The notes under the pieces were generated by a model that did not search any database, had not been told where the DNA came from, and saw nothing but the letters and a program-made list of their open reading frames with translations. DNA of 64,000 nucleotides from Dysidea avara (lineage: Eukaryota > Porifera > Demospongiae > Dictyoceratida > Dysideidae): contig NC_089274.1 of NCBI RefSeq assembly GCF_963678975.1, positions 2,716,001 through 2,780,000 of the forward strand, read 5' to 3'. Positions 22,545 through 35,163 of the stretch are shown piece by piece. The stretch's first letter is position 1; each line of letters starts with the position of its first letter. Made by a program: the position numbers and the translations under genes.

Positions 22545-22803
22545 TAGTGGGTTCATAATAGGGATCGCCCATGTTTTTTTTGCAAAAACTTGAATAGAAC
22601 GCACGCCTAAAAACTAGCATCCTCCAACTCAAAAATGCAATGGGTATAGGTCCACTAGTAAGTATCAAGTGAAAAGGAAACAGTATGTGTATTTGGGACA
22701 AAACTGAAATTTGCCGTTTTGCTCATCATGAACCACGATAGTGGGTTCATATAGAGATCGCTCATGTTTTTTGCAAAAACTCTAATAGAACGCATGCCTA
22801 AAA
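22545..22803. repeat. Direct repeat flanking the large inverted repeat (left)
   Basis: A roughly 190 bp module with AGTAAGTATCAAGTGAAAAG and CTGAAATTTGCCGTTTTGCT matches 27430-27600 in direct orientation. The beginning of the module (ATCGCTCATG ... CTCTAATAGAAC) repeats at 22735-22800. Confidence 0.65.
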
Positions 22804-23446
22804 TAGGGTCCACAATGTGAAAAATGAAGTTGCAAGAAACAAATCCCCGACTATTGTAGCATGTTGGCCTTAGTGCCCCATCGCTAATACCACCCTTGGT
22901 TTGAAACTGAGTTCCCTTGTTGGAGCAACACGCGGATTTTTATATGTCACGTGATAGATTTTTATTCTGTGCGCTCCAAATAAGACGTCCAGAGCTCCCA
23001 GATTCTGAGTGTGATATCAAGTGTTGTTGGCCTATCAAACCATACATAGAAGTGAGTAAAACTTTGCCTGTGTTTTCCACGGAGGCTGATTTTCTGCTGA
23101 TGGGTCGAGAAAATTTTTCGTTCGAGGTGCTCTACCAGCCAAGAGAAGAGAAGCCAATCCTATCACATAAGATGGTAACGAAGTTGGATGTATAAGTATT
23201 CTACACACCAAGTTTGAAAGAACTGCGACCTTTCTAACCATCTGGCTGGCAGAGATGAAATTTTCAGCACAATGATCTTCAATGATTTTGGTAGGTTGCC
23301 TCCTTCCTACTGTTACAAACTGTCTTCCTAGGAGCTTTAAATCAGGGGAAGATTCAGAAGAGTATCTGAGGTTTCTAAGAAGTGGTAAAATCCTTGATTT
23401 TTAAAGTTAAAAGATCATTGGAAGCTACTACTCTAATAAAACATCC
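22804..23446. repeat. Left arm of a large inverted repeat
   Basis: Reverse complement of 26370-27415. Shared words include GGTTTGAAACTGAGTTCCC, CGAGGTGCTCTACCAGCCAA and GGAGCTTTAAATCAGGGGAA. The arms are 0.64 kb here and 1.05 kb on the right; the difference is mostly a LINE fragment in the right arm. Arms, 2.9 kb loop and flanking direct repeats may be one element of about 5 kb. Confidence 0.75.
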
Positions 23447-23449
23447 AGT

Positions 23450-25070
23450 ACTCTATAAGGAAAACCATGTAGTCACTACATTTACCGTCTGCTCTTGGTT
23501 GTGTCAATTGAACAGCTGTATAGATTGCTTGGAAGTCTGTATTTTATGGACATTTAAATCTGAAGATGCAGTTGCTGGAGAGTCCAATGGTATTTGAATT
23601 CCATTCATTTGCTATGAACTAATCATATTGTATCAGATGGAGTACTCTGTTGCAGGACCAGCTCCAGGTACCTCACATTTTACGTACCTGGTTTTCTATA
23701 CAAAAATTAACAATAATAGTTATCTATCTTGTGCAACTGCCTAAGCAAATAACAACTCAGTAATGCAGGTAATTCCATAATACCCTAATGCTGCTGTGTA
23801 TATGGCCTATGAGATTATTGATTCATGACTGAGATAGAGGTAAAGCAGAGCTTTACAGTTTTATATGTCAATGTGAATAGTTTACTACTTTATAGGTGTA
23901 GTAGACCAATAGATTGCATGTCTTTACAGTGTCCTTTTATCATGTTTTACACAGATAGTGAAAATAGGACAAGGAACCACAAGGCCATGGTCCCCCAGTT
24001 TTGTGGTCTATTCTTGTAGCAAAAGATCAATGTGCTCTGAATCATTCTAATAGAGCAATCACAACTGTTAGTAGCTGCTTAATTTTTAAAGTAAAAATGG
24101 CCACCCAAAGTACTGTCTCAGATCCCTGGGGCATGCATCCAGATGGAATCTGTGTCCACATGGGCTAATTAAAGTGGAACTTTTTACATTCAACTGCAAG
24201 CACTTGATAATTAAATGTAAGGAGATGTGCGTGGTCGAATAATTCCTTGAACATGTTAGTGTACTTTATTGTCCAAAGAATACATTTAAATATTGGTTTC
24301 TGCATGTCACAGGTCCATATGCATTGGAATGCTCTGTGTAACAATACCCGTTCAAAATAACAAACTTATCTTCATCAATCTGCAATGTTATCTGTTTTAA
24401 TAAAGCCAAATTTCTGTTCATCTAGATCTATTAATTTTGCATCTCTGCCTATGTTCCCCTCAATGATTGTTTGTTCCATTGATTGTTGACTGCAGCTGTA
24501 AGAAGCTGTCATCAAAGTTAAATAAATGCATGGCCATGCAGAACTGAGTAAAAAGCATACGAATCATTTGGGGTATCAATTCAGCTAACTAGTTTGTAAA
24601 GAAATAATTGATTACAAGCTTGCACAATATTAATAGTATTGATGGATGAAAAAGTGATGATTGAGTTTATTTATTTAAACTTATGGTCATACACATGTAT
24701 GATTTGTTTATTGTCTACCATGGATATTGTACTGTAAACTACATGTGTGTAATAGACTAATCACACATTTGTTCTTGAAGTGACCTAGCATGCGGGTAGG
24801 TTAATGTACAGTACACCTCACTGCATAGTTTAATAGGATGTGGAAAATGGATGCAGGAACTGGAATAAGGAATGAAAGACCTGGCAGTTTGTCTACTTCT
24901 TGAGCACAATGCAACTACTGAATATTATTATAGAGTTAATTATTAAGGAATATTTGCAGTGATAAACATGCTTACTTATGCTCATAGTTATAAGTTTAGT
25001 AGCTATGTGCTTATTGTGCTACACTTGAAAGTTGTTAACACAACTTTATGGTAAAACAGTCTATTCCAGT
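23450..25070. other. Loop of the large inverted repeat, part 1
   Basis: AT-rich sequence without a convincing gene. One CTCTAATAGAG-type motif at 24041-24063. Frames up to 71 codons have no recognisable content. Confidence 0.4.
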
Positions 25071-25451
25071 CAGGGGCAGTTGAGAAGGGGGAGCTGTAGC
25101 CCCTGAAAAAAAAAATTATGGGGAGCTGTAGCCCCCCCCCAAAATTATCTGTAGCTGTGATGGAGAGATTAGCTCAATAGCATCAATAATTTGAGATACT
25201 ATAATAGAGCAGTCAACATTGAGATATTCTAATAGAGCAGTCAAAATATTCCTATAGAGCTGTTAGAGGAGCAGTGTAGCAAGCTACGTATATGTAGTTG
25301 TAAATAAGGAGATGTAGTCTAGTTGGTGGAGGGCAACTATTGCCAGTAAGTAGTGACCATTTTTTGGTCTTCAACTTACAGCTAGACCATGGCATCATTG
25401 ATCTAGACCCCAGCCCCTCCCCTCTAAATAAAGGTGTCTCATCCGCCCTTA
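25071..25451. mobile_element. Non-autonomous element with CAGGGGCRGWTGAGA ends
   Basis: Left CAGGGGCAGTTGAGAAGGGG and inverted right AAGGGCGGATGAGACACC match. Inside are two CTCTAATAGAG motifs (25193-25215, 25220-25243) and then a module with GGAGGGCAACTATTGCCAGT and TTGGTCTTCAACTTACAGCT. Versions of the module occur at 19421-19456, 36270-36345 (inverted) and 54540-54610. No clear duplication. Confidence 0.55.
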
Positions 25452-26224
<773 letters not shown>

Positions 26225-26369
26225 AGGCCTTTGGTTTGTATCTATATTCTATATTTTTATACAACTATTATTAATGACTGTGCAACTTTTATTGATTAAG
26301 CAACTTGTCTACAGCTGTTCAATTAACACAACCAATAGTAGATGGAAAATGTCATGGTTGTTCTAATAG

Positions 26370-27415
26370 AATGAATGTTCTATTAGAGTAGTAGCTTGCA
26401 ATGGCCTTTTAACTTTAAAAGTCAAGGATTTGACCATTTCCTAGAAACCTCAGATGTTCTCCTGGATCTTCCCCTGATTTAAAGCTCCTAGGAAGACAGT
26501 TTGTAACAGTAGGAAGGAGGCAACCCACCAAAATCGTTGAGGGTCATTACACTGAAAATTTCATCTCTGCCAGCCAGATGGTTAGAAAGGTTGCAGCTCT
26601 TTCAAACTTGGTGTGTAGAATACTTATACATCCAACTTCATTACCATCTTATGTGATAGGATTGGCTTCTATTCTCTTGGCTGGTAGAGCACCTCGAACG
26701 AAAAATTTTCTCGACCCATCAGCAGAAAATCAGCCTCCGTGGAAAACACAGGCAAAGTTTTACTCACTTCTATGTATGGTTTGGTAGGCCAACAACACTT
26801 GATATCACACTCATGATCAGAATCTGGGAGCTCTGGATGTCTTCTTTGGAGTGCACAGAACCATGATAGCATCACAGACATGTTATCCAGTCTTGAATGG
26901 CCTACACTTCAAAACAGAAGAACAATTGCTAGACTCACCTTCCTATTCAAGATTGTCAGGAACTTACTAGCAATACCTGATCATTGCATACCATCACCAA
27001 CTCCAGTGTCCTACACCCGTGCTCAACATCCTCTCAAGCTAACTCAATTGCAAACAAGAATTGATGTGTACAAATACTCCTTCCTCCCACGAGCAATTAT
27101 TCAATGAAACTCCCTTCAAATTCCTAACATCGACACAATAGATCTCGAAACATTTAAGAACGCTTTAAGTAATATAATATGTGATTGTAATGCTCATTAG
27201 CGTGTTGCCCCTAGTGGGCTTTGCTAATTAACAATAATAATAATAATAAAGATTAATCACGTGAGATATTAAAACTGATCTGCGTGTCTCTCCAACAAGG
27301 GAACTCAGTTTCAAACCAAGGGTGGTATTAGTGATGGGGCACTAAGGGTAACATACTACGATAGTCGGGGATTTGTTTCTTGCAACTTCATTTTTCACGT
27401 TGCGGACCCTACCTA
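26370..27415. repeat. Right arm of the large inverted repeat
   Basis: Inverse of 22804-23446. The inner end begins with a CTATTAGAG motif, as the left arm does. It contains a LINE 3' fragment (26861-27250) that the left arm lacks. Frames on both strands of both arms are shadows of one another and show no recognisable product. Confidence 0.75.
26861..27250 (+). pseudogene. 5'-truncated LINE fragment (RT C-terminal end) with (TAA)n tail
   Basis: The frame from about 26864 reads NHDSITDMLSSLEWPTLQNR, then TFLFKIVRNLLAIP and IDVYKYSFLPRAI, and ends near SLQIPNIDTIDLETF. This is the conserved C-terminus of LINE reverse transcriptases of the CR1/L2/Jockey type. A TGA replaces the Trp of the usual WNSLP motif (27105-27107). 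The 3' end is the microsatellite tail AATAATAATAATAATAAA at 27233-27250. The uninterrupted site in the left arm (CACAGAATAAAAATC near 22965) shows that it is a late insertion. Confidence 0.8.
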
Positions 27416-28403
27416 AAAACCACCTTGGAAAGCATCCTTCAACTCAAAACCACCCTCTGGTGGTTATTTGCAATGAGTATTGGTCCACTAGTAAGTATCA
27501 AGTGAAAAGGAAACAATATGTGTATTTGGGACAAAACTGAAATTTGCCATTTTGTTCATATCATGAACCACGATAGTGGGTTCATAATAGGGATCGCAGT
27601 GGAATTTTTGAAATCCTAATAGAGCAGTCACCTAAAACCAGCCTTAGAAAGCAGACTCAAGCATAAAACAACACTCAGAAGGCTTATTATCAAACACTGA
27701 ACTCAGACAAATGGTGATATAGCAGTAAAAATGGTCTAGACGAAATTTGGAAATATTCAAAAATTGCGAATTTTACGTGAATTGTTCATATTAGCTATTC
27801 ATATTATTATTTTGTTTCACTCGTGTACAGCCCAAGGCTTCCATTTTTTCGCGATAAAAACTACACAGCCTTACTCACTGAGTCCTTCCGCGTGCCCATG
27901 ACCCATTAATTAACCCGTACTCCACAGATCTCCACCTCAATAAATTTCTAAGTTCTTCTTCACCATCACCTGCTGTTCCGTATACGGAAGAAGCCGTAGA
28001 AGAACAAAATTACGGGATCTTGTGTACTCAGGATGTGTATTGTTAGACTATGGTATTTATAACGTTAATAGATGGCAGATTGAAGTTGTGCAGCACTCTT
28101 TTATGCAGCACTCTTTTACCTTACAAGATCGCCATAATAGGGTCTCTAGTGAGTTGCCCGTCTTCACTATGAGAAGCCATTCAAGCGCACATGCAAGGCA
28201 TCCAGTTTATTCTTCTTCCTAGCCATCACAGTGAGTGCTTTGTTTGTCCATTATAGGTGGAAGATAAATGGTAGCGCTGATATCATGGCTGCTTTTCACA
28301 CGCAAAAAAGGTTGGGTGGGGTGTTCATTACAACTCTACCATTTAAAATATTTTGTGGTCTAACCACATATCATCAACAACCCTCCCATATGGTGTCCAT
28401 GTC
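27416..28403. other. Right flanking direct repeat and intergenic sequence
   Basis: 27430-27600 is the direct repeat matching 22587-22759. A diverged third unit starts at 27581, with a CTAATAGAGCAGTCA motif at 27611-27631. 27818-27900 resembles 34247-34345 (TTTTGTTTCACTCGTGTACA). No gene is recognised. Confidence 0.5.
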
Positions 28404-28404
28404 A

Positions 28405-31400
28405 TCAAGACTCACGGTAGTGAGTTGCGGCCAGTAAAGCAGAAACGCGCGCCGCAGACAATAAATGACGCGACCACTACGTGAGGATTTTACAGGAACG
28501 AACGTTGTCAAATTCGGCCGTCCTGTAACTCACCCGCCACTTACGCTATCCCTCTGAAACTCTTAGAGTTGAACTCATCGTGTCACTAGTAACTACCACA
28601 CAAGCAGTGAAGCAAATCCATGCCGATTGTTTCGTGATCGAGATTGCCGACATCAAAGGGGAAGTTTCATTTTTTTTTTTTATCGCATGCGGTTAGACGC
28701 AACCGCAGGTGTATGCCTTGCGTTCCTTTGTGCATTCCAAACATTGATTGCCCTGCTATCGCTTCAGTATTCACTCAATCGCCTCAAGATTCACATCGTC
28801 GATTTCACCATACATGATTATCCTACAGTCGTAATTTCAGCACCAAACGAAGTTTCAGTCGTCCTCAGTCTACCTAGAGGCCAAATACAAAACCCAGATT
28901 GTTGTTTTCCGCAATACTCGCTTGGCATGTAGGGCAATGTGTCTTTAAACTGTTCTAAAAGTTTCGTTTAGATTGAAACATATGTTTTCGAGAATGGCTA
29001 GTTTGAAATTTGAATTTAGTCGCCCCCACGTAATTTGCTCTCTCTAAAAATTTTACTCGGAATTTAAAGAATGACGCAGAGCACAACTGCGGTCACTGGG
29101 TATTGATGAACTGGCACTCTATGTAGTTAATCAGTGCATAAAGCCACAAAGAAGTGTGTTGCCATAGATTATAGTCCACAGATATAATCTATGGTGCTGC
29201 ATACCATCGTTGGGCGTTTTTAACAAATTTAGTCGCCCCCACCGTGACGTAATTTGTCCTCTAAGGGTGCAGCTTAAAGAATGACACAATACAACTGCGG
29301 TTACCAGATTTTGACACAAGCTGCGAGTAATTAGCACATGTAGCTAGCCAATTATCACCATGCATTATTACATTTTATAGCACCCCCACACAAAAATTAT
29401 ACATGTAATTACAACATACAGAGGACACATGAATGCCAAACACTTTTCATAACAATAATGTAAGAATTGTACAATAATGACTGTAATATAACAGCTATGA
29501 AATGTTTTCCAGTGGCCCGCCATGGTAGCAAGTCTCACATGACGGCATGTATATTCATCCAATCCAAGCACAATGGGAGTAACACGTAAGTATGATGACA
29601 AGTTGGTATGCCTCCATTTGTAGAATTTAGATGAGTGGGTGTGGCTCCAGTATGTCTAAACAGTTAACAAACATTCTTGTTATAAATACCTGCTAGAGTT
29701 GCAATATAATAGCATAGTATTTAAATGCAACAATACATAGTCTCCATTGCATCACTATCAAACGACACTAAGTGGAGGATATTGTTGCATCTCTAGTATG
29801 TACACTCTATCAGTACAACCTGTCTTAATGGCCACTAGTATAGAAAGACAACCACTCTTGAAAAGCCAATTCCAATTGAGAATTTATACACTGTTACCTG
29901 CTTATTGAGTGAAGGTGGCAATAAACAAGTTCCACCGTAATTTATATACATGATCTGATCTGTATATTTTGTCAGTGGATGAGATCCACTTGGCTAGGAC
30001 AAAATGTGACCCAAATGTCCTGGATGATCCATACTCAACCCACTTATGACCCAGTGGCACAATGGAACTGAGTATAGAGAATACATTTATATTTATTTCT
30101 AAGATGTGTGGATGTGTGGACACATTACAACACATTACATGTGCATACAAGACATGCTACGTACTGTTTTCAAGTCACTACATTATGTACGGACCAGTCA
30201 ACAATGCTTCATAGTGCCCATCAGTAAACCTGAAGAAAAGTTACGAAAAGTAAAATTCACATAAGTACAATGCTAGGCAGCAACCATATACATGGCACTG
30301 CCAATGCACAACATCGCACTTGCTTGTACACACAATTTTGTTCAAGATTTTACAAATTGATAATGAAGGGGTGTGGAAACTAGCTGCTCGCTCGAAAGAC
30401 TGTGTGGCAGCTGTTTCCCTTCTGTAGAAGTGGCCACCAAGACAGGTCCACTGTGGGTGAAAGCCAGGCATTAGATATTTGGTATTTCATGTGTTGAAGG
30501 CATTCCAAGGCTTCCGGTAGTCTCAAATCTCACCACAGTTTAACTCAGGAAGTGTTGTGGTCACCACTAAACCACTGAAATGCTGTGTTATGTGAAAAAT
30601 ATATCCTATGGATAATGACTTCATCACTTTCTTCATCAGGAGCTTATAAGGACCAATAGTGAAACTTTTTACACTTTGGGCTGACAGCCAACTGCCTAAG
30701 TCTGAAGCAGTGCCTTTGGTGCTCTAACAGATTGGCTGCCCCCTTGCTGCCAGCACTCACTGTCTCATACGTTGTCACACACTAAATCCATCTCTATAGC
30801 CAGTTAGAACAGTATGCTTCTTACCTTTTTTTAAGGTGCAAAATGCAGCCACCTCTTTAAAAAGCTAGGTCAGAAAATTTTTGTCCCTACGGCCTGAATA
30901 CTGACCAGCTTTCACTGTACTATTAGTGATTAGTGATCATGGAGGATTATTTATTAAGATACTAAGATATACAAACGCTACAACCTCTAAATATAGCAGT
31001 AAATTTTTTACCCTGGTCCAATGTCTGGTAATAATCGTGACTTCGTGAGAGACTCTACTGTGACAAATACATGTTTATCATGATATGTGCTAATCGCCTT
31101 TTTACAATTAAGTTTTACAACACAAATACATGTATAATTAAACTCACCAATTGTGACTAAATCCCTTCAACACGAAAAGACAAGTAATAAGACAACCTTG
31201 GAGACAACAGCCTCACAAGCCTATTCTGGTGCGCTTATTTAGTAGTAATATAAATTTTAAAGGCGTTTATTTACAACAGGACATAATTATGTGCCCCTCT
31301 ATTGTCTCTGTACATACTTGCCTTTTCTTTACTATTCTCATTTCATTTCACAAGATCTCTTGGCAGGGGCGTAGCTTCTTCACTTGAATTAGTCAATGCT

Positions 31401-32618
31401 TGAAGTAGATCGAGATACTCTAATAGAACAGTCACATTTCTACAAGTGCCATATTTTTATATTGTAAAGTCTGTAAGTAGCTAGTAATTTAAACTATACA
31501 ATCCAATGCTAAGCAGAAGTTGTAACTATGTTAAATATTGATTGCAGTGTTACAGCTATTTTGTGACTGCTCTAATAGAGTATTTTGATCGTTTTAATGC
31601 AGTACAAGATGAAAGGCAAAGTGTTATTAAGAGTTTACTAGTTAAAATGGGTGTTAGTTGACTGCAGTTGCATGCCACTAACAGGGCCGCCCAGAGAAAT
31701 TAGGGGGCCCAGGGAAAAGAGTTAAAGAGGGGCCCAGGGGCAAGGAAGGGTCTAGATCCTGACTGCTCTATTAGAGTATATCGATCTTTCTTTAAACAGG
31801 CAATCAAGGGGCCCCTTTTGGGCTGGGGCAGGGGGAAAATACCCCCCCCCCCCCCATGTGGGCGGCCCTGGCCACTAAAATTACAGTTATATTTTAATAT
31901 TCTGTCACTGTAATCTGGGGTTTCTGTCAAAACCATGGAAACTCACCTACTGTTATCAACAGTGCATTGCTTATTCTAACAAAAAGTATTGAAATCCCAT
32001 ACAAAAACAGCTTATAGCTGTAAAAAAGTGCGCGTCCAAGTAAAGCAGAGTTAACTGCGACTAAAAGTAATGATATCATAATGTGGCCATGTACGAGGTG
32101 TGCAAGTTGTAAAATTCATATTAGCTAATCAGATAATACAATGTTATTGTTAAAGTGTTAATGAGAACTATGTGATGCTGCTAGTTTATAAGTGTGTGAG
32201 CATCTTCATAAATACCACATAAATTTAATTCTCAATAAAGCAATGTGTATAGATTCTCTGATAGCAATAAATAGTTTGAGTTTGGCCGCCTTTCCTGTAT
32301 ACGGCAATGCTACGAACAAAGGAAAGGTGGCCAAACTCAAACTATTTATTGCTATCAGAGAATTTATACACATTGCTTTATTGAGAATTAAATTTGTGTG
32401 GCATTTATGAAGATGCTCACACACTTATAAACTGGCAGCACATAGTTCTCATTAGCACTTTAACAATAACATTGTATTATCTGATTAGCTAATGTGAATT
32501 TTACAACTTGCACACCTCGTACATGGCCGCATTATGATATCATTACTTTTTGTCGCAGTTAACTCTGCTTTACTTGGACGCGGCCTTTTTTACAGCTATA
32601 AGCTGTTCTTGGATGGGA
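28405..32618 (-). mobile_element. Helitron-like unit B (4.2 kb)
   Basis: On the minus strand it begins TCCCATCCAAGAACAGC (32618) and ends with the hairpin ACTCAC-TACC-GTGAGT and TTGA at 28405, between A (32619) and T (28404). It matches unit A over its full length at a few percent divergence but lacks A's later insertions. It carries hAT-like copy 31682-31870 and three CTCTAATAGAG motifs (31408, 31564, 31760). No protein-coding frame holds up; an 81-codon frame shared with A has more amino-acid than silent changes. Confidence 0.7.
31682..31870. mobile_element. hAT-like MITE, CAGGGCCGCCCA ends, copy in unit B
   Basis: Duplication GCCACTAA at 31674-31681 and 31871-31878, as in unit A. The C-run near the right end has grown to about 14. 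Confidence 0.85.
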
Positions 32619-32619
32619 T
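31993..32619. repeat. Fold-back 5' region of unit B
   Basis: Nearly perfect palindrome of about 0.63 kb centred near 32306. It includes AAATAGTTTGAGTTTGGCC and its inverse. Open frames on both strands here are mirror images of each other, not genes. Confidence 0.85.
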
Positions 32620-33590
32620 AAACAACTTACAGAATGTGAAGCCTGACAGTCTTATATGGGAGGATTGTGTGCTACTGTGCTTATGTCACTAACTAGCTAC
32701 TGTGCACTTATTTTAGCACATTCTCCGATCAGCTAGTGACATTGACAGTTGCAAACATTTAGCTATGACCACATGCTAACCAGACTTTGCTGACTATACC
32801 TATGGTGTTCCACGTTATGACACACTGCTGCTAGCAGGCTACACCTAGGCTTTCCAGGGCTAGAGCCCAGTCTAAGTCCTGGCAATTAAAACTCAATATG
32901 CGGTAATCATGTAAGACTGGCTACGCCATGCACTGGCCACTAGTAGTGACATTGTGATTTGTACATGCAGACACCGGCATAGGAAGACTTTTCGGCCAAG
33001 CCTAGCCATCTCTTATTTGCTTGATTAATACCAACTCACAGTGTTGCTGCTGTATTCAGCCCTGTTCATACGTGCATTTATACAAAGGTGTTGTAAAGCG
33101 TCATCGATATCGCTACAATAATAGCACTACAGCTACAATGTATATAGCTATCTCTTCACTACCTATTTGCTAGACAACTCTACACCTATAATGCACGTGC
33201 TTGATGTATGCATCGTTATATCACGTGAAAATTTATCTTCTCTTTTGAAAAAAAAATTGGACTCTACAGGAATTATAACACTAACAGTTACCATTTTTAT
33301 AAATTGTATCATAGAGTTTCATTCTTGTCCTTCTGTTAGAATAAACACCTAAGACATCTTGTTCTTCTTCAAGTCTCCTGTGCTGTCATCAACACTGTCT
33401 CCTGTATGATAGGTGCGCAATCAGTAATTCTTCTGACTGGTAGGTAGCTCATATAGCAGTGTGTTTTCAGCAACGGCACCAAGTGTGACGATGATGGCTC
33501 AAACACTGAGTATAGACTGGGAATTAATGTATCCTGCTTTATATTTTGTGTGTGTACAAATCAGGATGAAAATACAGTCTTTATCATAGA
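32620..33590. other. Intergenic, no gene seen
   Basis: Unremarkable AT-rich sequence between unit B and the tandem duplication. A 61-codon frame at 33167 has no supporting feature. Confidence 0.4.
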
Positions 33591-33591
33591 T

Positions 33592-33990
33592 TACAAAATT
33601 AATATTGCATTAACATATCTAATGAGTTAGCCTTTTAAACTAAGGAATCTCTGTTAGCTTACTACACTAATGTATCAATTAGCTTATAATCCGTAAATGG
33701 ATTTGGAATAAAGTACACAAATTAGACATATTAAAAATTTTGCTGGAATGGTAATGTAAACCACAAATCCCTATTTTGACTCTCTATAAATACAAAATTA
33801 ATAATGCATTATGACATCTAGTTATTGAGTTAACCTTTTAAACTGAGGAATCTCTGTTAGCTTACTACACTAATGTGCCAATTAACTTATAATCCATAAA
33901 TGGATTTGGAAAAAAGTACACAAACTAGACATATTAAAAATTTAAAATAAGAAATAGGGATCGCTGAAAAAAGCCACAAAACAAGAAGGG
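33592..33990. repeat. Diverged tandem duplication of about 200 bp
   Basis: TACAAAATTAATATTGC at 33592 and TACAAAATTAATAATGC at 33790 start two similar copies. Shared words are GGAATCTCTGTTAGCTTACT and TGGATTTGGAA. The second copy runs into the fold-back element at 33941. Confidence 0.7.
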
Positions 33991-34212
33991 ATCGCTGGGG
34001 GTGGTAATGTAAACCACAAATCCCTATTTTGACTCTGTCGGTGGTAATGTAAACCACAAACTCCTATTTTGACTCACTTCAAATTGACAGAGCATGTAAC
34101 TAAAAATTTATGACAGAGAATCAAAATAGGGATTTGTGGTTTACATTACCACCCCCAGCGATCCCTTCTTGTTTCGTGGCTTTTTTCAGCGATCCCTATT
34201 TCTTATTTTAAA
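33941..34212. mobile_element. Fold-back MITE, copy 1
   Basis: Arms of about 110 bp. The word order inwards is AATAGGGATCGCTGAAAAAA, AACAAGAAGGGATCGCTGGG, GGTAATGTAAACCACAAATC. The left arm has an extra partial repeat at 34039-34078. Confidence 0.85.
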
Positions 34213-34882
34213 TTTTAAATTTTTAATACGTCTAGTTATTATTATATTGTTTTGTTTCACTCATGTACAGCAAAAGTTATCCACTTTTTTGTGCTAAAAA
34301 CTATATAGCCATGCTTACTGAGTCCTTCTTCATGTCCATGACCTATTTTTGATTTCATTTTCGGATGGAAACAGCCAAACCAACAGCCCCAACCATCTTT
34401 GTTTCTTCTTACCCAAACACCATTACGCCCAAGAAGCCATACAAGATCGCACTCAAAGTTTAGTTTTTTGGTGTGCGCTGCTTGTGGCTAATAGAATCTG
34501 TCTTTATTAGACTCAGTATAGGCCAGAAGCTTAATCTGGGCTGATGGCTTTGTTGCAAGGTGGTTTTTTCCGCTCCGTGATTATTGTTCGTGGGCGGGTT
34601 ATCCAGATTAAATACTCTAATAGAGCAGTCATGTAAATACTCTAATAATGCAGTCAAGTGTATAATTACAATTCTTGCACTGAATTTGACAGCTATTAAA
34701 GGCACCAGTAATGTGAATTGTAGCTCATATTAGGAGACTCTCAGTCTGTATGCACACTGCAATTTGATCAGTTTCAAGTGTGTACTGAAATGTTGACGGT
34801 GTTACTATGCAGAATGCAAAATTACACTATTCACAACAGTCTTCTTCATAATCCATTACTGGATTAATAAAAAGTACACAAA
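34213..34882. other. Intergenic with two CTCTAATAGAG-type motifs
   Basis: 34247-34345 resembles 27818-27900. The motif occurs twice in tandem at 34610-34631 and 34634-34657. No gene. Confidence 0.4.
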
Positions 34883-35157
34883 CTAGATGAATAAAAAATT
34901 GGAAATTTTAAAATGGGAATAGGGATCGCTGAAAAAGCCACGAAACAAGAAGGGATCGCTGGGGTGGTAATGTAAACCACAAATCCCTATTTTGACTCAC
35001 TTCAAAATGACAGAACATGTAACTAAAGATTTATGACAGAGAGTCAAAATAGGGATTTGTGGTTTACATTACCACCCCAGCGATCCCTTCTTGTTTCGTG
35101 GCTTTTTTCAGCGATCCCTATTCCCATTTTAAAATTTCCAATTTTTTATTCATCTAG
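34883..35157. mobile_element. Fold-back MITE, copy 2
   Basis: 275 bp, with almost perfect arms of about 120 bp starting CTAGATGAATAAAAAATTGG. Same inner words as the copy at 33941. The centre is a short AT-rich loop near 35020. Confidence 0.85.
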
Positions 35158-35163
35158 TAAATA

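Noticed and set aside
32192-32424. Overlapping 72-codon genes on both strands
   Set aside because: They are mirror images created by the fold-back palindrome of unit B.
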